Positions 34,091 to 43,127 are shown, counted from the stretch's first letter. The stretch: 64,000 nt of DNA from Microtetraspora malaysiensis (GCF_001528665.1 NZ_BBYJ01000008.1:371761-435760); one strand, 5' to 3'. Notes: generated by a model not told the origin, from the letters alone. Program-made: numbers and translations.

Positions 34091-34133
34091 CTACAAGTCG
34101 TAGTTCTACTTCCAGTAGTACTACAACCTGTAG
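34091..34133. promoter_or_regulatory. Three phased CTAC-N5-GTAG palindromes upstream of cydAB
   Basis: Three 13-bp elements, CTAC-AAGTC-GTAG (34091-34103), CTAC-TTCCA-GTAG (34106-34118) and CTAC-AACCT-GTAG (34121-34133), repeat with exact 15-bp spacing. They overlap the region where the cydA promoter must lie. The pattern recalls TACA...TGTA operators of BlaI/MecI/CopY-type repressors, but no such gene is in the window, so the binder is unknown. Confidence 0.6.
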
Positions 34134-34241
34134 AGCAATTGGTGGGACGACTGCACCGCGAGATCTTTGTCACATTCGAGGATCGATGCCCCCATGATCC
34201 TCGTTCGCGGCACACGTCCGGTTCCATGAGAATGCGGGCCG

Positions 34242-34267
34242 GGCGGTCCCTGAGTGAAGGGACCGCC
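34242..34267 (-). terminator. 10-bp stem-loop between the deacetylase and cydA
   Basis: GGCGGTCCCT and AGGGACCGCC form a perfect 10-bp stem around GAGTGA. It lies after the deacetylase gene and before the cydA promoter and could act as a terminator or insulator. No U-run follows. Confidence 0.5.
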
Positions 34268-34420
34268 GACCTGGCTCTCCGGGAACGTCTCCTGTGACGC
34301 CCGGTTCCGATAATGGACACTTCACCGGAAAACGGCGTCCGCCGCTGGGCTGATTGCCCGGTACGCCGCGCGGGGGACATCGGCGACCCGCGATGGCAGG
34401 CCGGTTTGGAAGGCCGCGGC

Positions 34421-34441
34421 GCCCGGGACCACGTCCCGGGC
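34421..34441 (-). terminator. Hairpin terminator after the deacetylase gene
   Basis: GCCCGGGAC-CAC-GTCCCGGGC is a perfect 9-bp stem 27 nt past the deacetylase stop codon on the minus strand. It is a typical GC-only actinomycete terminator stem. Confidence 0.6.
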
Positions 34442-34467
34442 CCGTGCGGGCGCCCGGCCGAGGCCGG

Positions 34468-35331
34468 TCAGGAGACGGGCACGCCTCCGGCCTTCAGGTA
34501 CGCGTGCAGATCGCCCAGCTCGAACCCGCGGCGCTTGATCTTCTTGACCAGGATCCGGAAGTCCCGGGACAGGTTGGGCCGGAAGTGCAGCAGCAGGATG
34601 TCGCCCGGCCGGAGCTGCTTGTCCGGCACCTGGTAGGCGATCTTTCCCTCGGGCTGCACGGTCGCGCTCCACATCATGATCGCCTTGAGGCCGCACTCCG
34701 TGGCCGCCTGGGAGGTCGCCGCGTTGTAGTTGCCGAACGGCGGCCGGAACAGGGTGGGCCGGCGGCCGGTCTCCTTGCGGATGAGGGTGGACATCCCGCA
34801 GATCTCCGCCTTCTGCCGGTCGTAGCCGAGCGTCCGGAGGTTGGGATGGGTGAACGTGTGGCTCTCGATCGGCGCGCCGGCGTCGCGCAGTGCCCGGAAG
34901 TAGTCCCACTGGCCGGCGCCCGTGTACCGTCCGCCGCCGGACGCGGCGTCGGGCGACCCCTTCGCCTCGACCGCGTCGCGCATCGCGAACACGGTGATCG
35001 GGATCCCCTCGTCGCGCACCTGCTTGAGGAAGCCGGGGTCCTGCTCCCAGCCGTCGTCGATGGTCAGGAAGACGACCTTCCGCTTGGTCGGGATCATGCT
35101 GATCACCGGCACGCCGTTCGCCGGCTTGGGGATCCGTCCGACCTCACCCGGGCGGGGGAGCGCGGCGCGGGGGGTCGGCGACGCGGTGGGCGCGGAACGC
35201 GCGCCGCCGGGCGAGGAGGAGCGCGACGTCGCCGGGGCCTTCGGCTCCGCCTGGGTGGTGCCGCCCTCCGCGCATCCCGCGGCCAGAATCAGTCCCATCA
35301 GCACGCCTGTCAGACGTCGGTTGCCCTTCAT
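34468..35331 (-). CDS. Lipoprotein polysaccharide deacetylase
   Basis: This 287-aa protein starts with a lipoprotein signal (MKGNRRLTGVLMGLILAAGC, lipobox LAAGC with the acyl cysteine at residue 20), then a Pro/Ser/Thr-rich spacer to about residue 75. The NodB domain has VFLTIDDGWEQD (motif 1, Asp-Asp), ESHTFTHPNL (motif 2, metal histidines) and RPPFGNYN (motif 3). Such enzymes remove N-acetyl or similar groups from envelope glycans, outside the membrane. A TTG at 35340 is a possible alternative start. No ribosome-binding site is visible before either. Confidence 0.88.
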   Translation of the reverse strand: MKGNRRLTGVLMGLILAAGCAEGGTTQAEPKAPATSRSSSPGGARSAPTASPTPRAALPRPGEVGRIPKPANGVPVISMIPTKRKVVFLTIDDGWEQDPGFLKQVRDEGIPITVFAMRDAVEAKGSPDAASGGGRYTGAGQWDYFRALRDAGAPIESHTFTHPNLRTLGYDRQKAEICGMSTLIRKETGRRPTLFRPPFGNYNAATSQAATECGLKAIMMWSATVQPEGKIAYQVPDKQLRPGDILLLHFRPNLSRDFRILVKKIKRRGFELGDLHAYLKAGGVPVS

Positions 35332-35596
35332 GACCAACAATCTTGGTCCAACCGGACATCCGGTGCGTCTCGTCGATACCTCTCATAAGGGGACGACCGG
35401 TACGCCAGACTCGTCCTGACCTGCGGCAAAGCGGCGCGATGTCCGAAGTGTGAAACGGGGCACCTAAGGCGCGGCGCGTGCGGCGCGGAGAGACCTGCCT
35501 AGGGTTGATCATGGGTGTGGGCACATGTTGCCCTTATCCACGCTGCCGGAGAGTCCCTAGTCTCCGGAGCCAGAAGGGTGCGGAAGAGGTGATGGT

Positions 35597-36331
35597 GTGA
35601 AGATCACGGGAAGCGCCGTGCTCGGTGTCGAGCGGGGCCGCGTCTGGACGGCGCTGCGGGACCCGGGCGTCCTGGTGTGCACGATCCCCGGATGTGAACG
35701 GCTGGAGGCCGTCGGCGACGACGTCTACAAGATGACCGTGAACGCCGGGGTGGCCTCCATCAAGGGGCTCTACCAGGGCGAGGTCGCGCTCTCCGACCCG
35801 CACGAGCCGGAGCGGTTCGTGCTGCGGGCCCGGGGGCAGGGCGCGCCCGGCACAGTCGACGCCACCGTGCGCATCAGCCTCAGCGAGGTCGAGGGAGGCA
35901 CCCGGGTCGACTACGACGCCGAGGCCGTCGTCGGCGGCATGATCGGCGGGGTCGGCCAGCGGATGCTCGGCTCGGTCGCGAAGAAGACCGCGGGCGAGTT
36001 CTTCACCGCCGTCGAGGAGCACCTCCTGACCGGACGGGCCGCCGCCGCCCTCGCGGCGTCGGTGGCACCGGTCGTGGTGGGTGCGGCGACCGGCGCGGCC
36101 GCGGCCGGAGACCGGGCAGGGACGGAGGTCGGAGCGGACGTCGGCGCCACACCGGCTGTGCCGTACCAGCCGGAGGTGGGGCAGGTGTTCACCCGGGAGG
36201 CGGCGATCGCCGGCCGGGCGCAGCGCGCGGGCGTGCCGCCGTGGACGATGTTCGCCGCGTTCGGCATGGGCGCCGGGGTCGCGCTCGGCAGCGCGGTCAT
36301 CGGATGGGTTCTCGGACGCCAGCGGCGGTGA
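35597..36331 (+). CDS. CoxG-like SRPBCC protein with a C-terminal membrane anchor
   Basis: This 244-aa protein opens with KITGSAVLGVERGRVWTALRDP, the CoxG/SRPBCC fold, and reads CTIPGCERLEAVGDDVYK and GGTRVDYDAEAVVGGMIGGV typical of CoxG. An Ala/Gly-rich linker (about 150-200) leads to a C-terminal membrane helix (about 217-240) ending GRQRR. CoxG proteins accompany CO dehydrogenases, where they help couple the enzyme to the membrane quinone pool. Here the gene is about 4.7 kb from the molybdenum hydroxylase and not in its operon. GAAGAGGTG precedes the GTG start. Confidence 0.82.
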   Translation: MKITGSAVLGVERGRVWTALRDPGVLVCTIPGCERLEAVGDDVYKMTVNAGVASIKGLYQGEVALSDPHEPERFVLRARGQGAPGTVDATVRISLSEVEGGTRVDYDAEAVVGGMIGGVGQRMLGSVAKKTAGEFFTAVEEHLLTGRAAAALAASVAPVVVGAATGAAAAGDRAGTEVGADVGATPAVPYQPEVGQVFTREAAIAGRAQRAGVPPWTMFAAFGMGAGVALGSAVIGWVLGRQRR

Positions 36332-36395
36332 TCTCCGGCCTGAGACGGGCCTGAGACGGGGAATTGTCCCGTGTCGCGGCCGGTTAGAGCAGATC

Positions 36396-37052
36396 GTGAA
36401 GATTGAGATTTTCTCCGACGTCGCCTGTCCGTGGTGCTATATCGGCCACGCAAGGCTCGCCAAGGCCGTGGAGCTCTTCGACGGGGATGTCGAGGTGGTC
36501 CACCGGCCGTTCCAGCTCGCCCCGGACGCGGTCTCGCGGAAGGAGCCGCTGCTCGCCGAGCTGGCCCGCAAGTTCGGCGGACCCGCCCAGGTCGCGCAGA
36601 TCACGCATCGGGTGGCGCAGGCGGCGGCGGAGGACGGGCTGGAGTTCGACTTCGAGCGGGCGGTCCAGGCCAACACCTTCGAGGCCCACCGGCTGATCTG
36701 GCTGGCGCAGCGCGCGGGGCGCGGCGCGGAGGCGGTCGACCGTCTCTTCCGCGCGTACTTCCAGGAGGGGCTCGACGTCGGCGACCCGGAGACGCTGGCG
36801 AAGCTCGCGGCCGAGCTCGGCGTCACCGACACCGGCGAGGGGGCCGAGGAGGTCCGCGCCGAGCTGGCCGACGCCCGCGACCTCGGCATCAGCGGCGTTC
36901 CGCTGTTCCTGTTCGAGGGCCAGTTCGCCGTGTCCGGCGCGCAGCCGGTCGAGACGCTGGTCGCCGCCCTCAACGAGGTCCGCGCCCGCACGGCGGTCGC
37001 CTCCGCCCAGAGCGGCGGCGACGCCTGCGACGACGGCTACTGCGCGGTCTGA
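36396..37052 (+). CDS. DsbA-family thiol oxidoreductase (FrnE-like)
   Basis: This 218-aa protein begins KIEIFSDVACPWCYIGHARL, with the redox pair C11 and C14 (CPWC) of the FrnE/2-hydroxychromene isomerase-like DsbA family. The cis-proline motif appears as ISGVPLFLFEGQFAVSGAQP near residue 170. The C-terminus has a Cys-rich end (GGDACDDGYCAV), a feature of FrnE where extra cysteines modulate activity. No signal peptide is present, so it is cytoplasmic. A TTAGAG box ends 6 nt before the GTG, suggesting a leaderless message. Confidence 0.88.
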   Translation: MKIEIFSDVACPWCYIGHARLAKAVELFDGDVEVVHRPFQLAPDAVSRKEPLLAELARKFGGPAQVAQITHRVAQAAAEDGLEFDFERAVQANTFEAHRLIWLAQRAGRGAEAVDRLFRAYFQEGLDVGDPETLAKLAAELGVTDTGEGAEEVRAELADARDLGISGVPLFLFEGQFAVSGAQPVETLVAALNEVRARTAVASAQSGGDACDDGYCAV

Positions 37053-37164
37053 CCGCGGCTCTTGTGGTCCGGTCCCCGGAGGGGCCGTCTGACCGAACCG
37101 GGGGCGGTCTCGGCCCGGTCCGGCGGGGGCGGCAAGAGGGGCGCGCGGGAGCGGTGCCGCCCGG

Positions 37165-37872
37165 TCAGGCGTGGGTCGCGGGTTCCAGGGGACGGGACGC
37201 CGCGGCCTCGTCGCCGAGGTCGCCGTTGCGGTGGTGGCGGCGGCACAGCACCCGGTAGTGCACACCCACCTCGCCGTCGGGCTCGGGGGAGCCCACCGGG
37301 GCCGTCGAGCCGGTGTCCGCGATGACGACCTGCTCGCCGGTCCTGGCCATCACGCCGCCCACGATCCGGGCGTTCAACCGGCCGGGACGGCCGCACCAGC
37401 ACAGGACCTCCACCTGCAGCCGGGCGACCTCGTCGGCCAGCTCGAACAGCCGCTGCGCGGCCGGGAACATCTGCGACCTGAAGTCGGACGCCAGTCCGAA
37501 GGCGTAGACGTCGATGCCGTGGTCGTCCACCAGGTCGGCGAGCTGCTCGATCTGCTCCATGCTGTAGAAGCACGCCTCGTCGCAGATCAGGTAGTCGATG
37601 CGGTCGTACGCGCAGACCAGCTCGACCAGATCGAGGCCGTCCACGACCTCGACGGCCTCGTTGTCGATGCCGATCCGGCTGGTGACCCGGGGCCCGCCCG
37701 AACGGTCGTGCTTGGTCAGCACGATGCCGCGCCTGCCTTGCCTGCGGTGGTTGTAGTTCAGCTGCAGGGCCAGGGTGGACTTCCCGCAGTCCATGGGGCC
37801 GTAGAAGAACTTGAGCACGGCGTCCCGGGCCCCCTGTGTGGGCGAAGAAGACAAGGCAGACAGATCAGTCAC
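37165..37872 (-). CDS. tdk: Thymidine kinase (type II)
   Basis: This 235-aa protein phosphorylates thymidine in salvage. The P-loop FYGPMDCGKSTLALQ (about residue 23), DYLICDEACFYSMEQIEQL (lid/DEAQ-like), AFGLASDFRSQMF, and zinc cysteines in VLCWCGRPGRLNAR with YRVLCRRHH show a type II enzyme. GTG at 37872 is the likely start. TAAGCT lies 8 nt upstream as a -10, so the message is probably leaderless. Confidence 0.95.
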   Translation of the reverse strand: MTDLSALSSSPTQGARDAVLKFFYGPMDCGKSTLALQLNYNHRRQGRRGIVLTKHDRSGGPRVTSRIGIDNEAVEVVDGLDLVELVCAYDRIDYLICDEACFYSMEQIEQLADLVDDHGIDVYAFGLASDFRSQMFPAAQRLFELADEVARLQVEVLCWCGRPGRLNARIVGGVMARTGEQVVIADTGSTAPVGSPEPDGEVGVHYRVLCRRHHRNGDLGDEAAASRPLEPATHA

Positions 37873-38094
37873 GGGGCGTCAGCTTACTGGTAACGCTCCC
37901 GACAGTTGCCGGTCCCGCCCAGGCCACCGCCGCGCCGTACGGAACCTGTCGGACCGGGGCTCCTGGCCCGTACGCGGTGATCTTAGAGAGCGGATTGATG
38001 CGGACGAGATATCGCGTGTGCGGCGGGGTGGTGCTGTTGGCGTGATCATGTACAACATGGGACATTCCTCTTCATCGGAATCACGGGAGGTGCG

Positions 38095-38514
38095 ATGACC
38101 ACGCCAGAGGAGCAGCCGGAGACGCCGAGCCCGCTGGAGGCGATGATGCTCGCCGACGACACGGCGGCGGCCGAGGCGGACGCCGACCGCTGGCGGTACG
38201 GGTTCTACGTCGTCCTCACCGGCCTCGTGGTCACCTTGGCGGGCTTCAGCGTCGCCGTGGTGAGCACGGGCCAGGCGAGCACCCTCTTTGCCGGGCTGGC
38301 CGGAGTCGTGGGCACGCTCACCGGCGCGTACTTCGGCGTGCAGAGCGGCCAGGCGGGAAAGGCGAAGGCCGAGGCCGAGCTGCGCCGGGTCAACGAGCGG
38401 GCCATGCGGATGGCGTCGTACGTCGGTCCGCAGCACATCGAGGAGATCATGGGGCGCGCTCCCGGCGGTGCGGCCGTGACCCGCTGGCCGCGCCCGCCCA
38501 AGCAGCGTTCCTGA
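38095..38514 (+). CDS. Two-helix membrane protein of unknown function
   Basis: This 139-aa protein has an acidic N-terminus, two membrane segments (about residues 40-62, FYVVLTGLVVTLAGFSVAVV, and 68-88, LFAGLAGVVGTLTGAYFGV) and a basic C-terminal tail. GGGAGGTGCG precedes the ATG. No family is recognised. The last codons overlap the start of an 11-bp tandem repeat. An upstream promoter probably lies in the 220-nt gap after the thymidine kinase start. Confidence 0.75.
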   Translation: MTTPEEQPETPSPLEAMMLADDTAAAEADADRWRYGFYVVLTGLVVTLAGFSVAVVSTGQASTLFAGLAGVVGTLTGAYFGVQSGQAGKAKAEAELRRVNERAMRMASYVGPQHIEEIMGRAPGGAAVTRWPRPPKQRS

Positions 38515-38575
38515 TCCGGTCCTGATTCGGTCCTGATTCGGTCCTGACTGCCGCCCGGTCGGCCCCGGGCGGCAG
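38509..38575 (+). terminator. 11-bp tandem repeat plus terminator hairpin
   Basis: TCCTGATCCGG, TCCTGATTCGG, TCCTGATTCGG and a partial fourth copy run in tandem from 38509, beginning at the stop codon of the preceding gene. They lead directly into a perfect 11-bp stem, CTGCCGCCCGG/CCGGGCGGCAG (38548-38575), which should terminate transcription. Confidence 0.6.
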
Positions 38576-38591
38576 GCGGGTGACGAGGATT

Positions 38592-38618
38592 CGCCGATTA
38601 TTCGGCGGATTATTCGGC
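38592..38618. promoter_or_regulatory. Repeated GATTATTCGGC element upstream of hyuA
   Basis: GATTATTCGGC appears at 38596-38606 and again at 38608-38618, and the first copy is part of the inverted repeat CGCCGA-TTAT-TCGGCG (38592-38607). A -10-like TAGACA lies at 38653-38658, 8 nt before the hyuA ATG. The repeats sit where a regulator of hyuAB would bind. Confidence 0.4.
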
Positions 38619-38666
38619 AGAGTGCGCCGGTTCCCGCCGTCGGCGGGGGTCGGTAGACACTGGAAC

Positions 38667-40715
38667 ATGCCTAGCGTCCGCATCGGGGTCGACACCGGGG
38701 GCACGTTCACCGACGTGGTTCTGGTCGACGAGCACACCGGCACGATCGTCACGACCAAGACTCCCTCGACTCCTGCCAACCCCGCCGACGGTTTCATGGC
38801 AGGGGTCCACAAAGTGCTGGAGCTGCACGCCCCTTCCCGGGAGGGTGGGCTGGACGGCGTGTCCGGCATCGTCCACGGCACCACCGTCGCGACCAACCAG
38901 CTCCTTGAAGACCGCGCCGACGGCACCGCGCACCTCGGGTTCGTCACCACCGAGGGCTTCGAGTTCCTGCTGGAGATCGCGCGGCAGAGCGTGCCCGACG
39001 GGTACGGCAACTCCTATTTCTGGGTGAAACCGCCCAGGATCGTCCCGGTGCGCCGGGTCAAAACGGTGGGCGGCCGGCTCGACCACCTCGGCCGGGAGGT
39101 CCGGCCGTTCGACGAGGACGAGGCGGTCGCGGCGGCGCGCTGGTTCCGCGACCACGGCGTCACCGCGATCGGCGTCTGCTTCCTCCACTCGTACGCCGAC
39201 CCGGTCCACGAGCTGCGGATGAGGGACGTGCTGGCCCGCGAGCACCCCGAGGCGGTCGTGTCCCTGTCGAGCGAGGTGCTGCGCGAGTACCGGGAGTACG
39301 AGCGGTCGGTGACCACGCTGGTCGACGCCGCGGTCAAGCCGATCATGCGCCGGTACATCCAGAACCTGTCCGACCGGATCGGCCGGCCGTTCTCGGTCAT
39401 GAAGAGCAACGGCGGCGTGCTCTCGGCCGCCGAGGTCGTCCACCAGCCCATCACCACCGTCCTGTCCGGCCCCGCGGCGGGCGCACTCGGCGCCGCGCTG
39501 ATCGCCGGTACGGCCGGCCGTCCCAGCGTGATCACCCTGGACGGCGGCGGCACCTCCACCGACGTCGCCGTGGTCGTCGAGGGCGAGCCGTCCCTGACCA
39601 CCGAGGGGAGCATCGGCCGCTACCCCTGCAAGATCCCGATGATCGACATCGTCACCGTGGGCGCCGGCGGCGGGTCGATCGCGTGGATCTCCCCGGAGGG
39701 GACGCTGAAGGTCGGCCCGAAGTCGGCGGGGGCCGACCCGGGGCCGCTCTGCTACGGCCGCGGCGGCACCGAGGTGACCGTCACCGACGCCCACGTCTTC
39801 CTCGGCCGGGTGCCCCCGCACCTGCTCGGCGGCGAGATCCCCCTCGACGTGGCGGCGGCCAGAGCGGGCATCGAGGCCCTGGCCGGCAAGCTCGGGCTGA
39901 CGCCGGAGCGCTGCGCCACCGGCATCCTGGAGATCAGCGCCTTCAACCAGTCCAACGCCATCAGGCAGATCACGGTCAAGCGCGGACTGGACGTGCGCGA
40001 CTTCCCGATGGTTGCCTTCGGCGGGTCCGGCCCGCTGCTGGCCTGCCGTCTGATCGACATCCTCGGGCTGCCCGCCGCCGTCGTGCCGCCCAACCCGGGC
40101 AACGTCTCCGCGTTCGGGCTGCTCACCGTGGACGTCAAGAACGACTACGTCCGCACGCACGTCTCCCGCGCGCCCGCCCCGGAGGCGCTCGCCGGGATCT
40201 ACGCCGAGCTGGAGGCCGAGGCGGCGGACGCGCTCGACCGCGAAGGGTTCGCCGACCACGTGCACGCCCGCAGCGCCGACCTCCGCTACTACGGCCAGGC
40301 GTACGAGGTCCGGGTGGCCGCGCCCGGCGGCGCGCTCGACGACGCCTGGTGCGCGGCCGTGGTCGAGCGGTTCCACGCCGAGCACGAGAAGCTCTACGGG
40401 TACGGCTACCGCGACGACCCGCGGCACGCCGTCGAATGGGTCAACCTGCGCGTCTCCGGCATCGGCCCGATCACGCGGCCCGCGCTCGCCCGTGTGCCGG
40501 CCCAGGTGGGCGAGGCGAGCCCGGTGGGGACCCGCGAGGTGTTCTACGAGACGTGGGGACGCACCGTGATCTACCGCCGCGCCGACCTCGGCGCGGGGGC
40601 CGTCGTCAGGGGCCCGGCCGTCGTCGAGGAGTACGGCTCCACCCTGCCCGTCCACCCCGGCTTCACCGCCACCGTGGACGACCACGGAAACCTGATCGTG
40701 GTGAGCGATCGATGA
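38667..40715 (+). CDS. Hydantoinase/oxoprolinase family protein, A subunit (HyuA type)
   Basis: This 682-aa ATP-dependent amidohydrolase subunit opens RIGVDTGGTFTDVVLVDE, the phosphate-binding motif of the ASKHA-like N-terminal domain. HGTTVATNQLLE, LSGPAAGALGAALIAG, LDGGGTSTDVAVV and VAFGGSGPLLAC follow in order. Members hydrolyse hydantoins, 5-oxoproline, or carboxylate acetone-type substrates together with a B subunit. The true substrate cannot be read here. The ATG lacks a Shine-Dalgarno sequence and probably heads a leaderless message. Its stop overlaps or nearly overlaps the B-subunit start. Confidence 0.92.
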   Translation: MPSVRIGVDTGGTFTDVVLVDEHTGTIVTTKTPSTPANPADGFMAGVHKVLELHAPSREGGLDGVSGIVHGTTVATNQLLEDRADGTAHLGFVTTEGFEFLLEIARQSVPDGYGNSYFWVKPPRIVPVRRVKTVGGRLDHLGREVRPFDEDEAVAAARWFRDHGVTAIGVCFLHSYADPVHELRMRDVLAREHPEAVVSLSSEVLREYREYERSVTTLVDAAVKPIMRRYIQNLSDRIGRPFSVMKSNGGVLSAAEVVHQPITTVLSGPAAGALGAALIAGTAGRPSVITLDGGGTSTDVAVVVEGEPSLTTEGSIGRYPCKIPMIDIVTVGAGGGSIAWISPEGTLKVGPKSAGADPGPLCYGRGGTEVTVTDAHVFLGRVPPHLLGGEIPLDVAAARAGIEALAGKLGLTPERCATGILEISAFNQSNAIRQITVKRGLDVRDFPMVAFGGSGPLLACRLIDILGLPAAVVPPNPGNVSAFGLLTVDVKNDYVRTHVSRAPAPEALAGIYAELEAEAADALDREGFADHVHARSADLRYYGQAYEVRVAAPGGALDDAWCAAVVERFHAEHEKLYGYGYRDDPRHAVEWVNLRVSGIGPITRPALARVPAQVGEASPVGTREVFYETWGRTVIYRRADLGAGAVVRGPAVVEEYGSTLPVHPGFTATVDDHGNLIVVSDR

Positions 40716-40735
40716 GCGAGTGGAGGAACGAGCCG

Positions 40736-42607
40736 ATGACTTCCCGGAAGGCGGCCCGGAGGACGGCCCCGGCGGACCCGGTGCTCGTGGAGATCGTGGA
40801 GGGCACGCTCGCCTCGGTCGAGAAGGAGGTCGAGACCGCCATCGCGCGGACCGCCCGCTCGCCGATGATCCGCGACGCGCACGACTTCCGCGCGGGCATC
40901 CACGACGTACGGCTGCGCAAGCTGACCGGCCGGTCGTACTCGGCGCTGGTCCAGCCGATCGTGCGGGACTTCCCGCTGGAGACGATGAAGCCCGGCGACG
41001 TCTTCTTCCACAACGACGTCTACCTGTCCGAGGGCGGGATCGGACACCTCCCGGACCTGTGCGTGACCGTCCCGGTGTTCCACGAGGGCGAGGTGGTGGC
41101 CTTCGTGCAGGCGTTCGGCCACCACGACGACATCGGCGGGGCCGTCCCCGGCTCGATGCCGTCGCACGCGCGCAGCGCCTTCGAGGAGGGCCTGATGGTG
41201 CCGCCGATCAAGCTCTGGGACCAGGGTGTGCCCAACCGCGCCGCGCTGACGATCATGACGCGCAACTCGCGGATGCCGGACTCGCTCGCGGGCGACCTCG
41301 ACGCCGAGTGCTCCGCCTGCCTCATGGGCGCCAGCAGGCTCGCCGAGCTGTTCGACCGGTACGGCCGGGCCGCCGTCGAGGCGTGCTTCGACGCGATCAT
41401 CACGAAGACGACCGAGACGTTCCGCCGCGAGCTGCTGACGAAGATCCCGGAGGGCGTCCACGTCTGGGAGGACTACGCCGAGCACGACGGCGTGGACGAG
41501 CCCCGGCTGCACACCCAGCGCATCACGCTCACCGTCGACCACTCCGCCGAGGTCCCGCTGACGATCGACTTCACCGGGACGTCGCCCCAGGCCAAGGGGC
41601 CGATCAACCACGCGGGCGACTACGCGGACGGCGTCTTCCTCAAGAAGTGGCTCGCGCCGATCCTGCGCAACCTCGCCGACACCCCGGAGCGGATGGCGGA
41701 GCTCGACGTGAACGAGGGCGTCGTCCCGCTGATCAAGATGGTGTTCCCGGAGAAGGGCACCCTGCTCACCCCGATCTTCCCGGCGCCCACCAACGCGCGG
41801 ACGTTCGTGATCCTGCGTCTGCTCGGCGTGCTCGCGGGCGTGCTGGCCAAGGCGACCGGCGGCCGGATGCCCGCCGACCAGGAGACGATCAGGTACACCG
41901 GCGTCTACGGCGACTCCGACGACGGGCCGTACCTGATGCGGGAAGTCCTCGGCGGCGGCTCCGGCGGCCGCTGGTACGCCGACGGCGAGGACACGATCCA
42001 CGTCGTGCCCGACTCGCGCAACATCCCCGTGGAGTTCGCCGAGGCGCGCTGGCCGTTCCGGGTGGAGCGGCTCGGGCTGGCCGTCGACAGCGGCGGGCCG
42101 GGGGAGTACCGGGGCGGTCTGGGCTACGACAAGCACATCCGGATGCTGCGCGACGCGTCCTTCATGTCGATCGCCGACCGGTCCATCCTGTCCTGCTGGG
42201 GCGTCAACGGAGGCCGCGCCGGCCGGCCGTTCGTCGTCACCGTGGACGGCGTGCCGATGGAGGGCCTGGTCGACGACTTCCCGGTGCGCGCGGGTGAGAT
42301 CGTCCGGGTGCGCACCACGGGCGGCGGCGGGTGGGGCTCGCCGTACAACCGCGCCCCCGAGGCGGTCGCCGCCGACGTGCGCGACGGCAAGGTGTCCGCA
42401 GAGGCGGCGCGGGAGGAGTACGGCGTCGTCCTGCACGGCCCCCGCGACGACCTTCGTGACGACCTTCGTGTCGACTACGCGGCGACGGCCGAGCTGCGCG
42501 CGACCCTCCGGGCCGCGGCGCCGGAGGACGCCCCCTTCTTCGACCGCGGCCCCGGGTACCCCACCCTGTCCGATGGTCTTCCGTACGCGGAGGTCGACAC
42601 CGTCTGA
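40736..42607 (+). CDS. Hydantoinase/oxoprolinase family protein, B subunit (HyuB type)
   Basis: This 623-aa subunit has DFRAGIHDVRLRKLTGRSYS, GDVFFHNDVYLSEGGIGHLPDL and a conserved FGHHDDIGGAVPGSMP metal-like histidine cluster. The C-terminus carries GGGGWGSPYNR, the usual HyuB end. It partners the preceding HyuA. The ATG at 40736 is chosen for TGGAGGAAC upstream. An in-frame ATG at 40712, overlapping the HyuA stop as ATGA, would add eight residues and would give tight coupling. No transporter or other pathway gene lies next to the pair, so the substrate is open. Confidence 0.92.
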   Translation: MTSRKAARRTAPADPVLVEIVEGTLASVEKEVETAIARTARSPMIRDAHDFRAGIHDVRLRKLTGRSYSALVQPIVRDFPLETMKPGDVFFHNDVYLSEGGIGHLPDLCVTVPVFHEGEVVAFVQAFGHHDDIGGAVPGSMPSHARSAFEEGLMVPPIKLWDQGVPNRAALTIMTRNSRMPDSLAGDLDAECSACLMGASRLAELFDRYGRAAVEACFDAIITKTTETFRRELLTKIPEGVHVWEDYAEHDGVDEPRLHTQRITLTVDHSAEVPLTIDFTGTSPQAKGPINHAGDYADGVFLKKWLAPILRNLADTPERMAELDVNEGVVPLIKMVFPEKGTLLTPIFPAPTNARTFVILRLLGVLAGVLAKATGGRMPADQETIRYTGVYGDSDDGPYLMREVLGGGSGGRWYADGEDTIHVVPDSRNIPVEFAEARWPFRVERLGLAVDSGGPGEYRGGLGYDKHIRMLRDASFMSIADRSILSCWGVNGGRAGRPFVVTVDGVPMEGLVDDFPVRAGEIVRVRTTGGGGWGSPYNRAPEAVAADVRDGKVSAEAAREEYGVVLHGPRDDLRDDLRVDYAATAELRATLRAAAPEDAPFFDRGPGYPTLSDGLPYAEVDTV

Positions 42608-42659
42608 TCCGATGCCGGGGTGCCGGGCCCACGCGAGGGGGACCGGCACTCCCGGTGAT

Positions 42660-43127
42660 CTACCGCTTCCCCCAGGGGTTCGTCAGTGACCTGAGGGTCC
42701 TGTTGTCAGCGCTCGGCGACGTGTAGAGCCCAAGGGTGACGAAATCGTCGAAGCCGGGCTCCATGGCGAGCATTCTCGTCCGCCAGACTCCGTTGCATTC
42801 CGTGGTGACCGCGGTTTTGAAGGGCTCGAACGCGCTGACTTCCGTCGCCAGCATCATGCGGGCGCAGTGGCCGTCGCCGGGTCCGGAGTCGCGGAGCTGC
42901 GCGGAGACGGTGACCCAGGTCCGCTTCTCGGTACGGTCCCTGCGCCAGGTCACCGTGATGTTCCGGAGCTGGGCTCTGGCCTTCCCGGTCTCGGGATACT
43001 GCAAGTAGGAGATTTTGGTTGTCTTGACATCGATTACGTGCTGAGCGGATGCCGAGGCGGCCGACGGGGCGGCGAGCGCCGCGAGGGTCAGGCCGGCGGC
43101 GAGCATGGCGCGGAAAGGTCGATTCAT
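42660..43127 (-). CDS. Secreted protein of unknown function
   Basis: This 155-aa protein has a clear signal peptide (MNRPFRAMLAAGLTLAALAA, cleavage near ASASA). The mature domain has two cysteines (in DGHCARM and TTECNGV) that may form a disulfide and a beta-rich look with many Thr and Arg residues. No family is recognised. AATGGGGGCACC precedes the ATG. It is convergent with hyuB and 126 nt from the MFS exporter stop. Confidence 0.72.
   Translation of the reverse strand: MNRPFRAMLAAGLTLAALAAPSAASASAQHVIDVKTTKISYLQYPETGKARAQLRNITVTWRRDRTEKRTWVTVSAQLRDSGPGDGHCARMMLATEVSAFEPFKTAVTTECNGVWRTRMLAMEPGFDDFVTLGLYTSPSADNRTLRSLTNPWGKR

Noticed and set aside
37997..38045. 15-codon ORF MRTRYRVCGGVVLLA upstream of the small membrane protein gene
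   Set aside because: No ribosome-binding site, no recognised pattern and no hairpin arrangement, unlike the sulfite reductase and rsgA leaders.
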